Shown: positions 43,574 through 54,837 of the stretch, in pieces
How positions within the stretch are numbered: position 1 is the first letter of the stretch
Layout of the letters: every line of letters starts with the position of its first letter
Assembly: GCA_036250225.1 (NCBI GenBank)
Contig: JAPZLL010000001.1
Span: 1,736,001 to 1,800,000 of the forward strand
Reading direction: 5' to 3'
DNA length: 64,000 nucleotides
Source of the DNA: Cercophora sp. LCS_1
Taxonomy: Eukaryota; Ascomycota; Sordariomycetes; Sordariales; Lasiosphaeriaceae
Notes under the pieces: generated by a model
What the model saw: the letters and a program-made list of their open reading frames with translations, nothing else
Databases searched by the model: none
What the model was told of the DNA's origin: nothing
Made by a program: the position numbers and the translations under genes

Positions 43574-46500
43574 CTAAGTATCGTCTGCCCAAACACCCGC
43601 CCCAAATCTAGCACCCAGAACCGCTTTGACATCTCTCGCAATCTCTGCGAGCGATTTATCTGGATCGAGCAAATTGATCGGCACGATATTCCGGAATTTG
43701 CCCGTCGGGACACTCATAGATCGCAACACCTCCATAATACCTTCATACCGTCTGAGAAGAGGAAGGGCTTTGCGTAATATCTCCTGCGTCTCCGGATCGT
43801 CGGGGACGTCAAGCATTGTTGCCTCGAGCAGCAAAGAGACTATACCGGCAGCGATTGGCGTTGCCACCGACGTTCCTGACATGTACCGCGTAGCGCTAGT
43901 GTTGATGACCGCTGCTAGGGAATTGCTGTTGGTTGTCGGTGGGGTGGTGCATATCCAAGCCGAGACAACACGCTCTCCGAGGATACTCAAGTTCTTTTCG
44001 GGGCTCGGCGGTGGGTTGAAGGGTGATGGTTGGCCGAACCCTGTGGCAGAATTGACGGCTATGACGCCAGAGGCCCAGGCTGGATATGATATTTTGCGTC
44101 GAGTGCCGTGGTTCGAGACCGCTGCTAACACGAGCTTGCCCTTTCTCATTGATTCGTTCAGCGCTGCCTCGACAGCTTCACTGAAGGGGTAGAAGCCGAG
44201 TGATAATGATAATATGTCGACGTCCCAGTTTTCTGAGGCTTCCCCTGGTCCCTTTGGACTGAGAGCTCGGCGGATGCCCTGGAACAGTAAGGTGGTGATC
44301 TTAAAAATCTGGTTCGGGGGGCTTACCTTTGCAACAACATCCTCATCTAGGCCGCTCGCAAAGTCCACCGCCACACGCCCGATATACAGGTCGGCTGCCG
44401 GTGCTATTCTGTTTAACAGTCCAGCGCAATGGGTCCCATGGCCACATAGGTCCAGAGCATCGCCGCTGGGATTGAGGAAATCGACCCGTTTCTTGATTCG
44501 CTTCTGAACCGTCTTGACCTTGAATGCGTCGTTTCTCATGTCGATGCCTGTGTCGAGAATTCCAACTTTGACTCGCTTGCCGGCTTGCCGTCGGTACATG
44601 TCGAAGATGTCTTCGTTTATTCTTCGAATGTCATCAAGCCACACATCAACCCTATCGTAGTCAAGGTTAGCGGGGTGATAGTCTACATGGGGGGTAACTT
44701 CGGGGGACTCACTGGCTGTCGCCCTCTAGCTGAGGCGCGGCATCGCAAATGGACCCTTTTGGTTTCGTCTTTGCTTTTGGGCTTGTGGCGGCACTGTGCC
44801 CATTGGAGCGGGGTTTTGTATTTTCCGTTGTGTGTCTCGCATCATTCCCAGTCCCAGGGCTGTCCACTTTCACCTGTGCAGCACCAGTTTCCTTTTCGGA
44901 ACATTGGGTACCGGTGCTTTCGGGCTTCAACGCCTCTTTCTGGGCATCATTCTCCAATGGACCGTCCTTTAGCTCATCTTGCACATTGATTCTTTGTTGA
45001 GGCTCCATGTTAATTTCCCTAACCGTTGGCGTGGGGTTGCGGAATAAACTCATAATTTTCTCAATTGAGCTTTTGCTGTCCCCAAGTCGAGGCGTTAACT
45101 CTTCATGGTTGCCGGGACTTTCAACACCATGAGGTTCGCCGTCTTCGTGGTCTGGAAAGGCACCGATAATGTTGACCAAGGGTTTGCTTTTATCGTCAAC
45201 CCCCGAGACCTCTATTTTGATCTCGGGAATTGACGAGGCAAATGATGGTTCTTTGATGTCTTGGGCTTCGGTGACGTTTTGTTTCACAGTTTCGGGTGGT
45301 ATATGAACCGCGGGAGATTCCTGGATGTGGATAGGGTCTGGGGACTTTGGGGTGATAATCTGAGGATCTCTCCTGGACTGTTTTGAACTGCCAGGGCGGA
45401 CGAGGGGATTGTCTGGTGGTTGTCTGTCAGAGTCTGTAGCGGATGCTAATTCTGATGTGCTTTTCCTCCTAGCTGAGTCCTGGTCTTTCCTTGGACGGTG
45501 CTCCAAAGAGCTTGATGGCCTGTGAATGGCAACTGATTTTAGGGGCTTCTCGTCTGAATTGTCGCATCGCTCCTCCCCTGTGAATCGTGGTTTTGGGACT
45601 TCCGGTTTCGGTGATAACGTCCTGTGTTGCTCCTTCCCGTCACAGTTTGGAAATACTGGATTCCCCAGTCCGAAGTTTTTCGTTGTGGAATGAGTAATTG
45701 GCTGGTCAATCATCAACCTCTTTTGATCTTCATCCCTTGTCGTTGACTCCACCCTCATCTTCTCTTCAATTTTTGTCAAGATGTTCTCCACCCTCAATCT
45801 CTCCTTCTCTCTTTGGCTCTCCAGCAACCTTAGCTCTTCCTCCCTTCGTTTTGCTTCTCGTAGTCGGTCCTCAATCTCTTCCAGCCATTCCACAACCACC
45901 GATTCGATGCCTTCAATTGCTTGCTGATCGTCAGGCAATGACTTCTCTCGTCGAAGTGCACACAGCTCATCCATGTTCTTGTGCAACAAGTTGGACGCCT
46001 CTCCATATCGCGCAAGCTCGATGTAGTCAACCGCCAGATCAATCCTGCTTTCGATAACCTGAAAGGCGTCTGCGGAGTTGATTGTCCTGATCCACAGGAT
46101 ATCCCGGTGCAATTCGGTGGCCTTATCCAGGCATTTGGTTCTCTCGATTCCCTCAGGCTTAGAGAGACCGACATCGAACCAAAGCCTTGCAGCATCATAA
46201 CCTGCCTGCACCGTCTCCTCGTTGTCGTGGCCGAGCGTATACTCCTGGCGCTCCCAGAGAGTCTGGTATTTGCCCGCAGCTAACTCGAGCTGCCCCATTT
46301 CTTCTAGAACATGAGCATAGGCATCGAGCAGTCTCAGGGTGAGTTTCCCCTCGGGGTCGAGGGCATCCCGGTAGTCGAAGGCTTCGCCCACATGAACGAG
46401 GGCCTCGTTGAGATTGCCGAGTTTCTGGAGCATGATGCCAATCTCTCCCTGATGCCACACGGTCATGGAGTGCATTGGATTTGTCGGCAAGTTGCTCTTA

Positions 46501-46667
46501 CACCACTCGAGGCTCACCCGGTACAGTTCGATGGCCTTGGCAAAGTCTCCATTGCTGGCGGCGAGGCTGGCCTGTTCCCTTCTGAGTTGGCATCGCTCGT
46601 AGCCCGGATACAGATCTGGTGGGATCTCATCATCAAGATAGTGAGCGCCAACCCGTTGGTCGCGCAT
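43574..46667 (-). CDS. Cytosolic TPR-subtilase (peptidase S8) protein
   Basis: Three exons (46667-44713, 44651-44327, 44278-43574) encode 994 residues. Residues 1 to about 260 are helical and TPR-like: pairs of helices with DFAKAIELYRVSLEW and LNEALVHVGEAFDY spacing. A charged coiled coil follows to about 320, then a disordered Ser/Pro/Glu linker to about 650. The C-terminal domain is a subtilisin-like serine protease with an intact triad: Asp685 in GILDTGID, His723 in GHGTHCAGL and Ser897 in GTSVATPIA. The oxyanion Asn is in AAVSNHG. There is no signal peptide or propeptide, so it should act inside the cell with the TPR part as sensor or scaffold (inference). The second intron (44279-44326, 48 nt, GTAAGC/CAG) is stopless and a multiple of three. 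Removing it closes the gap between DEDVVAK and the conserved ILSLSLGF region. It lies divergent from a membrane-protein gene and about 3 kb from a gasdermin-like gene. Confidence 0.88.
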
Positions 46668-47313
46668 GGTGACGGGCGACGATGACCAGGCTCGGGCGCA
46701 TTTGCTGATAACCAGCCTCGGAAGACGGAAGAATCGGGCAGCGGTTGCAGCGCACTCGGAGGATCCGAGGCTCGGTCGCTAGGTGAGCACAAGTTCCACA
46801 CATCGGCGCGAGATCCCTTTTGGCACCAGCGGAAGGTGGAAGTACCTGTGAAGTACAAGTAACTGGCACATCGCAGAGGGGTCGTCATTGGCAGCCTTGT
46901 GGGCGCAGCCCCTCTTGTCCTGCATGTGCTGCATAAGCGCGGTGTTTGGCGCCGCCAATTGGCCCGAAGGAGTCGGTATCAGCGCATGCATGCGGCTTGA
47001 TGCAACTCCATGCATTTAACCCGACCGGGGGAAGAAAGAGGGGTTGAGGGGTTGAGGGATCGAGGAGGAGGAGGAGGAGGAGGACGATGGGGTTCCCAAG
47101 GAGCACCCACTTTACCACATGGCGGTGTCTTCTCTCAGTGCCATGGCAACGAGGCCATAGCTGATACAATGTTGACTTTGGGATATGCCCCGGGGTGGGA
47201 GACTGGTGCTCCAGCTTCCCCCCTCTCTAGCTTCCCTTGGTTCCGCTCACGCTGTGTCATGACACCAAGACTACCATCTCGATGCGGCAACCCAATGGAC
47301 TCATAGGCGTACA
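46668..47313. promoter_or_regulatory. Divergent promoter region, TPR-subtilase / proline-rich membrane protein
   Basis: This 646-bp gap lies between two divergent start codons and should contain both promoters. A short GGA-repeat tract sits at about 47064-47084. I cannot point to a specific regulator site. Confidence 0.45.
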
Positions 47314-49185
47314 ATGCCACTGCATGAGCTGAAAGCACACAAGACTCTGCTCTACCTGTTCCTCTCTTCGGGGGCTCATGCAAGTCCGGCTCTCCAACGA
47401 CGTAACGAGAACGACGACATCCCGAGACGAACATCGGCCAGGGACGTCTTTGCTGCTGTTTTCACCATATTCGTTGTCGTCAGCATCGCTACATGGCTCA
47501 TTGTCATGCTGGTCAAGACAGCTGAGCGACAAGTCATAGGAACTGTCACCAGCAGTTCAAGTTCAAGTCTGCTGGACGGCTTTAAGTGAGAAACAGCCTT
47601 CAACCGCGTGGCACAGGACTAATTCAGGTTTAGAGAAAATATTGATCCTGACCCTCCGCCCTTTGTGCCTGGGCTGGCGAGAGTTTCAGCCTGGCGTCAA
47701 GGGTTGGCTTCAAATCCTCCTCCTCGAAGGCCTAGAGACGGAACAGTCGGCGGGCAACCTCCTGTTTCGCCACCATTCAGACCAAGCGGCGGTGCAGGAC
47801 CAACCATAAGAGGTACAGGACCAGGTTCATATCCGCCCCCTCCTCCTCCTTTTGCTCCTCGTCCTACCCCTCCGCTCCCACCAAGCGGCGGCTCTGGAGG
47901 AGTTGCACCGCCAGTTGTGCCTCCCTTTCAGTCTAGGTCAGGACGCCCCTACATCTGGAGCCCACCTCGAAGTGCTGCAAGCTCATCGAGTGCTGATCCC
48001 CCACCGACAAAACCTAGTGGAGGCGGCGGCGGAGATAGCGGTGGTACAGGAACCGCGCCAGGAACAGCCAGAGCAGGGCCGAGCCGCCGGGCCCCCACAT
48101 CTACACCGAGTAGTACGGGAGGAGACAGAATACGAAGCACAATCACCGGGCCTCGGTCACGACCAACTCCTACTGGCCGATCAAAAGGCAAAAGACAAGA
48201 CTCTACGGACGACGATGGATCTGCCGAAGGAGGAGTCAAAGCTCCGAAGCCACCCCATCGCGGGCCGAGCGGCGGAGGTGGTGCCATAGAATTGGCATCA
48301 AATCCTGTACGGCCCCGGGCTGCAAGCAAGCCAGCAAAGAGTTCTGGTCGTAGTAAAACGCCGAAGGGGGCAGGCCCATCCAGTCCTCGGCGGAAGAAAG
48401 AAAAGCCCCCTAGCTCAACTTCTAGTACAGTAGCCTCCCCAACTGGAAAAGCAAGCAGCGAGGATTCTGAGGCGGATATTGAAGCTGGATCCGAGACGCA
48501 ACCTGGACCTTCTTCTGTGGGAAAGGGGAAAGGGAAGGCCAGAGAGATGGAAACAGACGAGGAGCCTCCAAAACAGCCCGTTTCTTCGGAAGAAAAAGAG
48601 GAGGGCGGAACTGAGTCTGCAAAGGAGGCGGATGAGCAACCCGGCGAAGACAGTGGAACGGGAGTTGCAGAAGTCTTGATTGTTGAAGCATCTGGCCAAG
48701 GAGCCGGCCCCTCTGGCAACGGCAACAGAAAGAACCGAAGCGGCGCCAGGACCGCACCTGGGACGCGCCATACATCTCAAATGCGCAGCCCGACGCGCGC
48801 AGGCGCCAGATCAGCGCCGACAGTACGATATTCTCCTTGGGCAATGCCACATGGACATCAGAATATGCAAGGACAAGGGCAACAGTGGGTTGGAACCGGG
48901 ATTGTGGAGGAGCCAGCGGAGCTCGACGGTGCTCCTGTGGATGACGAGCCAGAGTTTGGCGAAATGCCGGAGCAGCAGCACCCCCAGAATCCAACGGGCC
49001 AAGGTGTGCCTCAAGTAGTCAATGTGACACGCTGGGAGGACCCTGATCACAGTAGGGTTGGTGATGCTGAGGTAGGGGTGCTGGCCAGATTTGTCTATGG
49101 ACGGCTGAGAAGACCAGCGAGACGGAGGCCCAGTCAAAGTCGGGCAGTCGCCAGAGAGTACGTTCTGGTGGAGAGACAATGGTAG
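47314..49185 (+). CDS. Proline-rich single-pass membrane protein of unknown function
   Basis: Two exons (47314-47585, 47628-49185) encode 609 residues. The intron is very short, 42 nt, with a GTGAGA donor, an ACTAAT branch word and a CAG acceptor, and the frame joins exactly. A signal peptide ends near HASPA around residue 25. About 20 extracellular residues follow, with a Kex2-like Arg-Arg, then a transmembrane helix at about 45-68. The remaining 540 residues are presumably cytosolic and almost wholly Pro/Gly/Ser/Thr-rich, with poly-Pro (PPPPPP) runs, basic Ser/Arg/Lys clusters and Glu-rich patches. They are expected to be disordered and able to bind SH3 or WW domains (inference). The last about 40 residues are more ordered and Arg-rich. 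I do not recognise a named family. It sits between the TPR-subtilase and the gasdermin-like gene; whether it takes part with them is unknown. Confidence 0.78.
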
Positions 49186-49570
49186 GGGATATTATGGTAA
49201 AGCATCTCACGACCAAGCGTTGGAGTTTATTGGCAGGTATACATGTATTGATCAGTTGTTGAAGCATTTAGGGAGAGGGTACATACAAGCCAGAATCATG
49301 ATATTGTCTTCAGCCTTGCATATAGCTAGAAATGCTTTATCAGAATGCTTTACCATGAGCCATTGGGAGGCTCATCAAGTAACAGGTACCAGCAAGCTAC
49401 ATTGCATTTCCCACATCCCAATTCAACCCAATTACAACCTCAACACCAACCCCACCTAACCCCATCCACAGCCTCACACTTACTCACATCAGTCAACCAC
49501 ACTCATATCACAACCACATCACAGCCACCAACATTCCCACACCCAACCCCCAAAAGAAAGCTACAAAAAA
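49186..49570. other. Short intergenic region before the gasdermin-like gene
   Basis: This 385-bp gap holds the 3' end of the membrane-protein gene and the promoter and leader of the gasdermin-like gene. The last 130 bases are A/C-rich and almost free of G, ending in an A-rich ATG context. Confidence 0.55.
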
Positions 49571-50449
49571 ATGCCCCTCAAAAAAACGTACTTCCTCGCC
49601 CCAACCCGCTCCCCAAATTCCATAACCCTCGGAGCCCTGATCGCCTCTCCCCGCGACCCCTGTCCGCTCAACTCCCTTTCCTCCCCCACGCTCCTCCGCC
49701 TCCAATCCGTCGCAACCACCGTCGCCGAAACAAACGCCACCCGCGAATTTTCATCCTCCAAATCCCTCATCCCCTCCGTCTTTGCGTCCTTCCTCTCCTT
49801 TAGCGGTCTGTTGCCCCTCGGACCGGTGACCATCTCCGAGGCGTCACTTGAATTCACCACCTCGGAGACAGGATGGTGGAAGATTCCGCGTCTCGAGACC
49901 AAAGCTATCAATCCTAGCCTGGAGGACGTACGGGCGTTATTCGAGGAGGAAGGGGTGCAGAGCTGTATAAAAGAGGGTCGGTTTACGGCCAACGTGTATT
50001 TGGTGACAGAGGTGCAGGTTGCGTCGGGAGGAGAGTATTTTGTCGCTAAGGCGCGGGAAAAAGGGGTGGGATTGGGAGTGGGGGTGGAGATGGGATTGGC
50101 GGCGGGCGTGCCGGTTGGCGGGGGGTTCGGAGTGAAGGGCACGGAAAGGGGACGGGGATCGGCGAGTGGGAAGGTGGAAGGGGCTTTTGTTTTTGCGTAT
50201 GCGGTCAGGGAGGTTGTGTATAGGAGGAGGAAGGTGGTCGGGGTCAGGGGGGCGAGGGTGGAGGGGGATTTGATGGGCGTTGGTGAGGGTGGCGGACAGC
50301 GAAGGAAGGAAGAAGGGGAGCACGCGGTTGAGTTGGCGGGGTTGAAGGAGGAGGACGAGGGGTTGGCGGAGATGTGGGATTTGGAGGCAGAAGAGGGGTT
50401 GGATGTTGGGGGACAGGCGTGTTGGGTTGTTGGGGTGGGGGAGGATTAG
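49571..50449 (+). CDS. Gasdermin-like (HET-Q1/RCD-1-type) candidate pore-forming protein
   Basis: A single exon encodes 292 residues, the size range of fungal gasdermin-like proteins. I see the late part of a gasdermin-type N-terminal fold: NVYLVTEV at 141-148, a Gly-rich hairpin at about 165-190 and FVFAYAVREV at 206-215. The same order of a VYxVTE-type strand, glycine-rich segment and FAYxxxx strand is seen in gasdermins. Earlier strands include LEFTTSETGWWKIP at 93-106. From about 225 on the chain is Gly/Arg then strongly acidic, a candidate inhibitory tail. There is no signal peptide. Gasdermin-like fungal proteins kill cells by making membrane pores after protease cleavage near the C-terminus or through allelic interaction. 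The assignment is by motif pattern, not alignment. The alternative is an uncharacterised fungal family. A subtilase gene lies about 3 kb away. Confidence 0.55.
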   Translation: MPLKKTYFLAPTRSPNSITLGALIASPRDPCPLNSLSSPTLLRLQSVATTVAETNATREFSSSKSLIPSVFASFLSFSGLLPLGPVTISEASLEFTTSETGWWKIPRLETKAINPSLEDVRALFEEEGVQSCIKEGRFTANVYLVTEVQVASGGEYFVAKAREKGVGLGVGVEMGLAAGVPVGGGFGVKGTERGRGSASGKVEGAFVFAYAVREVVYRRRKVVGVRGARVEGDLMGVGEGGGQRRKEEGEHAVELAGLKEEDEGLAEMWDLEAEEGLDVGGQACWVVGVGED

Positions 50450-52066
50450 AAGGAAGATGGAAGGGAAGGAGGGAAGGTGCAACGTGGATGGGCATTCGCG
50501 GATGGGCGCTCTTCAGAGGGGCACTCGCGGAAGAATACATAACAGATGGATATACAAGAAGGATGACCAATGTCCCGACAACCACCGGAAACCCACCCGA
50601 AGAAGGACCCGAGTCCACACCTACAAAACACCGAAGACGCAAGCTTCTTCCCCATACCCACGCCCTCAAGCGCAGCATACAGTGAAAGGGCCCGGGTTGT
50701 TGCGGTGGGGCTCGGAGTCGGACCGTCGTGACGGCCATGTGGCTTTGGTATTTGTGCTTGGCGGCAAAAAAAAAAAAAGTCGTGAATTTGTTCTCCTTGG
50801 TTTACAGGTTTGACAGGCGAGCATACATCTTCGTCCCCTTGGAACCCACACATGGGCTACAGAACAACCGTTCAGACTTTAACCCTATTCTGGGAACCAT
50901 GAAGCATATCTCCGTGATGATGTGACTTCTACATGTCCACAAACCTCGTTGGCCTGCTCTCTGTTTACAGTATCTGCTTACCTTGCCCACCAACAACCCA
51001 TCACACCAACCGATAGCCTGATCAAAGCCAATCTCGGCTGAATTCAGGGGAAACTCTAGCCGCAGTTCTATTGGTCTTGTCTGGGTCTTCACTAAATCGC
51101 CTCAAAGCTGAGCCGCCCTCTTTCACCACCCCCTCCTTGACAGCCCAGAGCGCAGTGTTGATGCGTTAGCGGCCTCATTTGCCAATGGATCGCGCCACCA
51201 CTACCACCTCCGCCAGACCTCTTCAGCCTTGTTCTCCTCCAACCCCAACCCCACCCCTGGTTCTCCCAACCCACAGCCTCACCACCTCCTTCGTTCACCC
51301 TTTTAGGGTTCAAAATGTATTGAACAGTTCTCTCCCGACCATAGACAGACACTGCAACTCACAATCATAAACTGCCCAAGTCAACCGCCCCATCTCAGTG
51401 GGGATTTTAGCCTACCTACTATCTCTATTCTCGCTGCCTTACAGATGCAGTTGCTCCGTCAACATAGTGAGTTGCTTCAGTTATCCCACATGACCTCAAG
51501 TCGGAGAAGCACGCCCAGCTTCGCCAGCCAGCACTTTTCACTACCTGGTATCTTTTCGTCACTGCCTTTCGTGAGGGCAAATATTGCAGTGTAATTCCCG
51601 GGTACACAACAGCTTGCATGCATGTGCAGCGGGATCCGCTAGTTGAACCCCGGCTGACTCAAGTCCAGAGCCAACATTTGGGGCCTCCTTCGCGAGAAAA
51701 ATTGCACTGACTTCTCGCTAAGAGTATCTGTTTTGGACCAAGTCGTTTGGTCGCCGTCATGATGTCTTCGCGCGCCCACAGCCCACGGAAACAATCACTG
51801 TCTTAGTGGGAGAGCATCCGATGAGAGTACATAGGAATTAGGAAACTGAATACTAAACAGGAATACTAAACTAGCACATACAGCCTTCGTGTTGCCCTTG
51901 GGACCGCCGTTTGTTCACATACCAATCTCGAAACAATCTTCCGCCGACTCCACCATTACTTCCGGCAACTGGGTATAATAACTCCGGGTTTCATTCCGTC
52001 ATCACATTGTTTTCCTTTCCCCTTCTTCCCACACGCCTCCGAAGAGAAAATCACCTCCTCGTCTCT
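50450..52066. other. Intergenic region, gasdermin-like / HAM1-like
   Basis: No gene is supported in these 1.6 kb. The two flanking genes converge here. An A12 run occurs near 50766-50777. Short open frames have no motif or splice partner. Confidence 0.5.
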
Positions 52067-54837
52067 CTACGACCTGAGCGCTGTGGGGTCGGTGACGTTC
52101 GGGTTCAGATGCGACCCCAAGCTTCCGTTGAGGTTGCCGTTGAGCGCGCCGCCATTGATGGCGTGGCCGTTAGCAGAGCCGTTAGTCGTGTGCGGCTTGC
52201 GGGTAATGTTGGGCGTGCCTGGGATGTCGTGACTCTTGGAAGCAGTTCCAATCGAGAACACAGGGCTCTCCCACTTGTCACCCTTGCGGGCCAGCTCCTT
52301 GTACTCGGTAGCTTTGGAGCTGATACCACCAGGGAGATAGATGTGTGGGAAGATGCTGTCTTCCTTAGTGACGGCATAGTTGACCTTCTTGTCCGCCACC
52401 ACCGCCTCCGCCTTCTGTTTGCCAAGAAGCATCTGCTTCTGGGCAGCAGCCACATAGCGGCTGTAGATGTTGGGGATGTTCTCGGGATCACCACGAGCCT
52501 CCTCAAGAGCCCGGTCAGCCTCCTGCTTGATCTGCCAGAGCAGAGCGTCCGCCTTGTTGAACTGGTCCTTGATAGCCTTCCCAAGGGCCTTCTGGAGACC
52601 GGGGCGAAGAACCTTGAGCATCAAGGGCTTGAAGAGGTTGAACAAGAGCTTGTGGTTTGACTTGGCGAGCTTGATCTGCAGATGCTTGATGTCGACATCA
52701 ACCTTGTCGACCTTGAAAAAGTTCTGCGTGTCACGCTCGTCGGCAGACGACATCTTCATGCGGAAGCTGAAGCCATCTCCAGCCAGGAGAATGTTGGCGA
52801 CACCGGTGTCAGTCAACGAGGGGAAGCCCTGCTTCTGCTTGATGTAGTAGCTGACGTCGCGCAAATCCATCTGGACACCAGCCACCTTGACGTCAATCGA
52901 GTGCTTGCTCTTGCTGGCAACCGATTTTCGCCCAAAGCGCATGTAATTCTCACTAGCAATTTCAAGGACATTGGGCATGAAGTTGTCGCTCTCCAAGACA
53001 AGGTTCTCAATAACGGCATCAACCTGGTGGTCCGAGTACTCGATGCGAGGAACCGGGATGTAAGCCGCGTTCTCAAAGATGGCGGGGATGATCACGTCCC
53101 TCAAGTCCGTAACGAGATGGGGCTTGAAGGTTGGCTTTCCGTTCTCATCGTTACCAAGGTCGGTGAACAACTTGTTCAGAGCAGTGGCAAAAGCCTTGTT
53201 CTGCGGGTCCTTATCAAACTGGTCGGCCAAGAACTTGATCTCGTTAACGATGCGGTCAGTGTGGCCACGGTACTTGTTGCGCAAGAGGTAGTTGCCGTGG
53301 TCGTAAAGCTGGTTCCAGTCCTCGTTGGAGGCGTCATCCAGAATATAGCCTTGTTCTTGCAGGCATCTGCGGATGAAGGCGTTCATCGACTTGAACCAGT
53401 TGCGGAGTTCCTGGTCTTTATCGGCATCCTGGTAGATAGTGTTGATGGATGCCCACAAGTCATCGGTGGATGTGCCGTTGGCGAATCTCTCAATCAAAGT
53501 CTAGTATGTGTTAGATCGGAAACCTTCTTGAATGGGAGCGGAAGAACCATACCTTGAGGTCACCTTCGGCCTGACGCAATCCAGAACGAGCATCCTTGAC
53601 TGTGCCAGAGCCACCCTGGGCAAGAGTGTTGGCGTGACCACCATACTGCTCAGCGAGATCGAGCAGGGTTTGGATAGCCTTCTGGTAGTCAGGGTGTTGC
53701 TGGCATTCAACAACCATTTTCTGACAACTGTTAGCGCGTGAATGACCAAGTAACCAGGGAGGCTCTTACCTTGAGGCGCCAAATGGTCTGGTCGCGGCGT
53801 TCCTGAGGAACCTTCTTATTGAAGTATTCCTTGACGCGGGCGCGGTACTCGTCGCGCTTAGCCTTGGCCTTCTCCCGGGTCTCGTCATCCAGATTCTCAT
53901 CCAGCTTCTTCTGGGCAACGTTCAAAGCCGCGTTAGCACCGGCTTGAGCATTGACGCCCGAAGCAGCGCCAGTCTGATGGTCAGGTACGGCAGTTGCCGC
54001 CAGACTATGGGGGTCAGAGGATCCCGTGGGGTGCGCCTGTGAGGTGGCTTGGTTGGCAACGTCCTGCGCGTCCTTCTTCGGATCGCCCTTGTAAAGCCGC
54101 TGTGCTTTACTCTTCAGGGCGTCCTTGTTCAGCTGAGGGGCCTCGTGCCAAGTGTTGTCCTCGGCAGGGCGGTCGATCTGGGCGAGATCCTCTTGCGAAG
54201 GCTTGACACGAGCCGCTGCGTTGGTAGCAGCGTCGCCAGCCATGTCCCGGACCAAGAGGGTGGCATCTTGCACTATATATTTGTTAGCAAGGGCTGCACT
54301 GGATTCTTCTGGCGAAATAACTTACGAAGCTTGCGGAACTGTCCGTTGGTGATGAGCAAAGTTCCCAGTGTCCTCAACCCCTCGAGGGCTTCGTTGCCGT
54401 GCTGTTGTGCGCCGGCCTTGTCGACAGGGGCTCCGGGAACCTGAACCGCCTTGGGGTCGAACTGCTGGGTCTGCCAAATGAAATCCTGGATAAGGTTCCC
54501 GTCGTTCTTGGACAGCAACAAATACTTGGCCTGCTTGATCACCTCCTTCACATCGCCCACAAGTGCCTGGCCTTCAGCGGAAAGCTTCTTCGACGGGCTC
54601 GCAAGTGCCTTAGACTCGAGGAAGCTGTTGAGGGCCACATCGATTTGTTCATTCTAGCGGAGATTGGTTAGCAAACACTGTTATAGATGGCACAACACCA
54701 CGAAAATCATATCTTACCGATGGGACCTTGCCGTTCTGGAAGGCGCTGATGATGCCGTAAATCTGGAGTTTGCGGTTGACATCGGCCTCCTTGGCCTTGA
54801 CATCGGTGGGCTTGTTGACTTTTGCTGCCGACGCCAT
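52067..54837 (-). CDS. HAM1-like (DUF5923/DUF4449) protein
   Basis: Five exons (54837-54718, 54653-54326, 54272-53770, 53720-53553, 53500-52067) encode 850 residues; all four introns (49-64 nt) join in frame. The N-terminal two thirds are helical and charged, starting with an ISAFQNGKVPSN-type segment. A low-complexity Ala/Gln/His linker sits at about 200-260. The C-terminal part contains the conserved PRIEYSDHQVDAVIENLVLE stretch and a beta-rich core with MDLRDVSYYIKQKQGFP. These are typical of the fungal HAM1 N- and C-terminal domain family, which has distant resemblance to BPI/LBP-type lipid-binding folds. A Gly/Asn/His tail ends the protein. The molecular function is not established; lipid binding is a family-level suggestion only. 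Exon signals are strong (GTAAG or GTATG donors, CTAAC branch words). Confidence 0.87.

Noticed and set aside
52682..53557. A 291-codon plus-strand frame over the HAM1-like gene
   Set aside because: It is antisense to a conserved coding region with good exon signals and has no motif of its own.
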